Shown: positions 5,639-7,892 of the stretch, in pieces
Position numbering within the stretch: the first letter of the stretch is position 1
How the letters are laid out: each line of letters starts with the position of its first letter
Assembly (NCBI GenBank): GCA_015489295.1
Contig: WGAB01000001.1
Span: forward strand, 1-7,892
Direction of reading: 5' to 3'
DNA from: Caldifarciminota bacterium
Lineage (GTDB): Bacteria > WOR-3 > Hydrothermia > WGAB01
Length of the DNA: 7,892 bases
Notes under the pieces: model-generated
Databases searched by the model: none
What the model saw: the letters and a program-made list of their open reading frames with translations, nothing else
What the model was told of the DNA's origin: nothing
Translations under genes and position numbers: made by a program

Positions 5639-7120
5639 ATGTTGCTTGTTCTGACGCTGGTTCTCGCCTGGTCGGGCCTCCAGAACCCCGCCGATCCCCG
5701 CATGCCCTCGGATGCCGTCCTCAAAACCGTGGCCCGGGCCGCAGAGCACGGGCTCGGGCGGCTCTCCTGGACCTTCCTGGATCTCATGCTGCCGCCCACC
5801 CTGCCGGCACAGCGGGCCGGCCTCTCCTTTATGACGAGCACCTGGGGGGTATGGACCGACCAGGATTCCCTCCGCGAGGCCCATGCGCAACTGGAAACCT
5901 TCGCCTGGCTCCGCTGGAAAGCCCTCCGGGTCCGCGCCCGGGGCGCGCTGTACCACACCTTCTGGGCCCCACCGGCCCTACCCTACTACGATCCCCTGCT
6001 GCAGCCGGATTTCCGGCTGTACACCTTTGATCCCCAGCCGGTGATCGGCCAGCGCGATCTGTTTGATGTGCGCACCGACGAGCTCACCCTGGCCTATCAA
6101 CGCCCGAACCTGGTGGTGCTTACGGGCAAGCAGCGGGTCCGCATCGGGCCCGGCGTCCGCTACAACCTGATCCTTTCGGGCTTCAGCCAGCCCCTTTCCT
6201 TTTTATATTTCGTGCGGTGGCGGATCCGGCCCTTCGTGTTCACCGTGTTTCATGCCTGGCTGCCGGATACCTTTCCGAACCGGCGGTTTTCGTTTCAGCG
6301 GGTGGAGTTCCATCCGACCCCCTGGCTCATCATCGGCCTGAACGAAGGGGTGCTCTACGGGCCGGGATCGGACCCGCTCAAGTACATCAACCCGGTGGAC
6401 CTCTACTATGTGACCCAGCGCCGGGGCACCACCAACCTGGACAACCTGGTGGGCATGCTGGACCTCACGCTGCGGCCGCGGCCGGGCTGGCTCCTGTACG
6501 GCACCTTCTTCAACGACGATTTCCTGGTGACCACCGAGGAAGACTGGGGCACCAGCTTGTACGCCTACCAGGTGGGCACCTGGATCCAGCGGGGCTCCTA
6601 TCGGCTGGTGCTGGAACACGCCTTTGCCCGCCGCTGGACCTTTTTCCACCTCTCCCGGGCCAACAGCTACCTGTACTGGGGCCTGCCCCTGGGCCTGTGG
6701 ACCGGCTCGGATGTGGTCACCGGCTACGGGGAACTCACCTACCACTGGGGGCCCTGGCGGTTTGCGGGCTCGGTGGAGTACCTGGCCCACGGCGACGGCC
6801 CGCTGGGGGTTTCCTACGAAAACGACACCCTGAAGGTGCCCGATATTGCCACGCCTTCGGGCATCGTGGACCGTCGCCTGAGCGCCGGCGTGCAGGTGCG
6901 GTACCTCAGCCCCCGCTGGACCCTGGTCAACGAAATCCGCCGCACCTGGATCCGCAACTACGGGAACCGGCCGGGCAACGATCTGGCCCGCTGGGAGTTC
7001 CGGCTATACGCCGGGCTCCTCCTCGGAACCCCGGTGGAGCAACCCTTGGAGGAACCCGCATCGCCCCCCTTCTGGCACCACTGGCGCCGCTGGTGGCACC
7101 GCCTCTGGCACCGTGGCTGA
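5639..7120 (+). CDS. Probable outer-membrane beta-barrel protein, Wzi capsule-assembly-like
   Basis: This 493-residue protein opens with a hydrophobic signal segment (MLLVLTLVLAWSG). The rest is dominated by alternating aromatic and polar strands and turns, as in an outer-membrane barrel. Several blocks resemble the Wzi family (capsule anchoring in Klebsiella and E. coli, about 480 residues): GKQRVRIGPGVRYNLILSG (163-181), FQRVEFHPTPWLIIGLNEG (219-237), the INPVDLYY block (250-257), NLDNLVGMLDL (266-276) and LYGTFFNDDF (286-295). The assignment rests on pattern memory, so a capsule role is inference; a generic barrel of unknown function is the alternative. The last likely strand (WEFRLYAGLLLG, 452-463) is followed by a Pro/Glu linker and a Trp/His/Arg-rich tail (479-493), whereas a typical barrel ends at its final strand with an aromatic residue. 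The start at 5639 leaves no basic residue ahead of the hydrophobic core; the alternative ATG at 5612 would add one Lys. The next gene overlaps its end by 8 nt. Confidence 0.68.
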   Translation: MLLVLTLVLAWSGLQNPADPRMPSDAVLKTVARAAEHGLGRLSWTFLDLMLPPTLPAQRAGLSFMTSTWGVWTDQDSLREAHAQLETFAWLRWKALRVRARGALYHTFWAPPALPYYDPLLQPDFRLYTFDPQPVIGQRDLFDVRTDELTLAYQRPNLVVLTGKQRVRIGPGVRYNLILSGFSQPLSFLYFVRWRIRPFVFTVFHAWLPDTFPNRRFSFQRVEFHPTPWLIIGLNEGVLYGPGSDPLKYINPVDLYYVTQRRGTTNLDNLVGMLDLTLRPRPGWLLYGTFFNDDFLVTTEEDWGTSLYAYQVGTWIQRGSYRLVLEHAFARRWTFFHLSRANSYLYWGLPLGLWTGSDVVTGYGELTYHWGPWRFAGSVEYLAHGDGPLGVSYENDTLKVPDIATPSGIVDRRLSAGVQVRYLSPRWTLVNEIRRTWIRNYGNRPGNDLARWEFRLYAGLLLGTPVEQPLEEPASPPFWHHWRRWWHRLWHRG

Positions 7121-7889
7121 TCGGCTGGTTTTCCTGGGAACCGGCACCGGCGTGCCCGACGGGCACCGCCTGCCTACCGCATTGCTCCTGGAGGTGGACC
7201 GCCGGGCCTGGCTCGTAGACCTGGGCCCCGGCGTGCTGCAGGCGGCGGTCCGGCGCCTGGGCCTGACCGGCCTCCGGCGGATCCTGCTGACCCATTTCCA
7301 CCTGGACCACACGGCGGACCTCGCCACCCTGTTCTTCGCCCTCAAGAACACCCGGCGACGTCCCCGGCACCTGGAAATCTACGGGCCGCCGGGCCTGGGC
7401 CGGTTCCTGGAAACCCTGCTCCACCCCTGGAACCTGCCCCTGGAGATCCCCGGGATGACCCTCACGCTCCACGAGGTGCCCCCGGGCACGGTGCTGGAGG
7501 CCGGCCTGCTCCGGATCACGGTGTTCGCCACCCTGCACACCGAGGAAAGCCAGGGGTATCGGTTCCAGCACCCCACCTTTTCCCTGGCCTACACCGGCGA
7601 CACCGGGTACGATCCGGCCCTGGCCCTTGCCCTGGAAGGCGTGGACCTTTTGGTGACCGAGGTTTCGTACCTCCGTCCGGTTCGGGGCCACCTCTCGCCC
7701 CTGGAGGCCGCACTGCTGGCCCGGGCCGCGGGTGCCCGGCACCTGGCCGTGGTGCACCGGTACCCGGACCAGCCGGAAGCCGCCCTCCGGGCCCAGATGG
7801 AGGCGTGGATTCCCAAAACCCTCCGGGTGTGGTTCCCCAAAGACGGTGAGGTGTGGCCGTTGCGTCGGCTCAGAGAATCCGGCGTTTAG
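7113..7889 (+). CDS. Metallo-beta-lactamase-fold hydrolase, RNase Z-like
   Basis: This complete 258-residue protein has the metal-binding set of the RNase Z/ElaC-like branch. It begins LVFLGTGTGVP, then has HFHLDH (61-66) for motif II, a histidine at 142 before GYRF (motif III), YTGDTGYD with Asp163 (motif IV), GHLSPLEAALLARAAGA with His193 (like the HST motif of RNase Z), and His215 in LAVVHRYP (motif V). These would hold two metal ions for phosphodiester or ester hydrolysis. It is shorter than the roughly 300-residue tRNase Z, and I see no flexible-arm exosite that would bind tRNA, so a tRNA 3'-processing role is uncertain. No signal peptide is present, which suggests a cytosolic enzyme. 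The start is GTG at 7113, overlapping the previous gene's stop (GTGGCTGA). No good ribosome site precedes it, so translation probably depends on re-initiation from the upstream gene. Confidence 0.85.
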   Translation: MADRLVFLGTGTGVPDGHRLPTALLLEVDRRAWLVDLGPGVLQAAVRRLGLTGLRRILLTHFHLDHTADLATLFFALKNTRRRPRHLEIYGPPGLGRFLETLLHPWNLPLEIPGMTLTLHEVPPGTVLEAGLLRITVFATLHTEESQGYRFQHPTFSLAYTGDTGYDPALALALEGVDLLVTEVSYLRPVRGHLSPLEAALLARAAGARHLAVVHRYPDQPEAALRAQMEAWIPKTLRVWFPKDGEVWPLRRLRESGV

Positions 7890-7892
7890 CGC

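Noticed and set aside
5600..5956. N-terminal extension of cysS, starting at 5956
   Set aside because: The extra 119 residues have no synthetase similarity, precede the canonical MRLYNT start and lie antisense to the Wzi-like gene.
6217..7218. A 333-codon plus-strand frame overlapping the Wzi-like gene in another frame
   Set aside because: It is Ala/Pro/Gly-rich frame-shifted translation with no domain. It bridges two better-supported genes and has no start signal.
6203..7757. Minus-strand frames opposite the Wzi-like gene and the hydrolase (6203-6790 and 6927-7757)
   Set aside because: They are Pro/Gly/Arg-rich antisense shadows with no ribosome sites or motifs.

Overview
The window is GC-rich, densely coding bacterial chromosome from a diderm (two-membrane) organism. 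It holds eight protein-coding genes and no RNA gene, mobile element or CRISPR array that I can see. Evidence for an outer membrane is direct: a complete ExbB/ExbD/TonB energising module, the N-terminus of a TonB-dependent receptor, and a probable beta-barrel protein. The receptor opens with a carboxypeptidase-regulatory-like domain before its plug. That architecture is typical of the Bacteroidota/FCB assemblage and related candidate phyla (Calditrichota or KSB1-like lineages), so I infer a lineage of that sort. I cannot fix the phylum from the sequence alone.

Layout. The left two thirds is on the minus strand. Reading in the direction of transcription from about 5600 down to 1, it is cysS (cysteinyl-tRNA synthetase), tldD (metalloprotease, start overlapping the end of cysS by 19 nt), a 101-nt gap with a near-consensus promoter, then exbB, exbD (copy 1), exbD (copy 2), tonB and the TonB-dependent receptor, which runs off the left edge. 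Gaps in the Ton cluster are 3, 2, 33 and 38 nt, so it reads as one operon. The right third is on the plus strand, divergent from cysS across only about 40 nt. It holds a secreted, beta-strand-rich protein resembling the Wzi capsule-assembly family, overlapped by 8 nt by a metallo-beta-lactamase-fold hydrolase of the RNase Z-like type, which ends 3 nt before the window does.

How the genes work together. ExbB and ExbD form the inner-membrane proton channel, and TonB carries the force across the periplasm to the outer-membrane receptor. Sitting in one operon, they look like a dedicated Ton system for that receptor; its substrate is not readable from the portion present. CysS and TldD are housekeeping genes that appear to share a transcript. 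The Wzi-like protein and the hydrolase are probably translationally coupled, but I see no established pathway joining them.

I find no convincing new system here. The points most worth a second look are the Trp/His/Arg-rich tail on the Wzi-like protein, the histidine cluster in ExbD copy 1, the strong and possibly operator-bearing exbB promoter, and the very compact cysS divergent promoter region with a possibly leaderless cysS mRNA.
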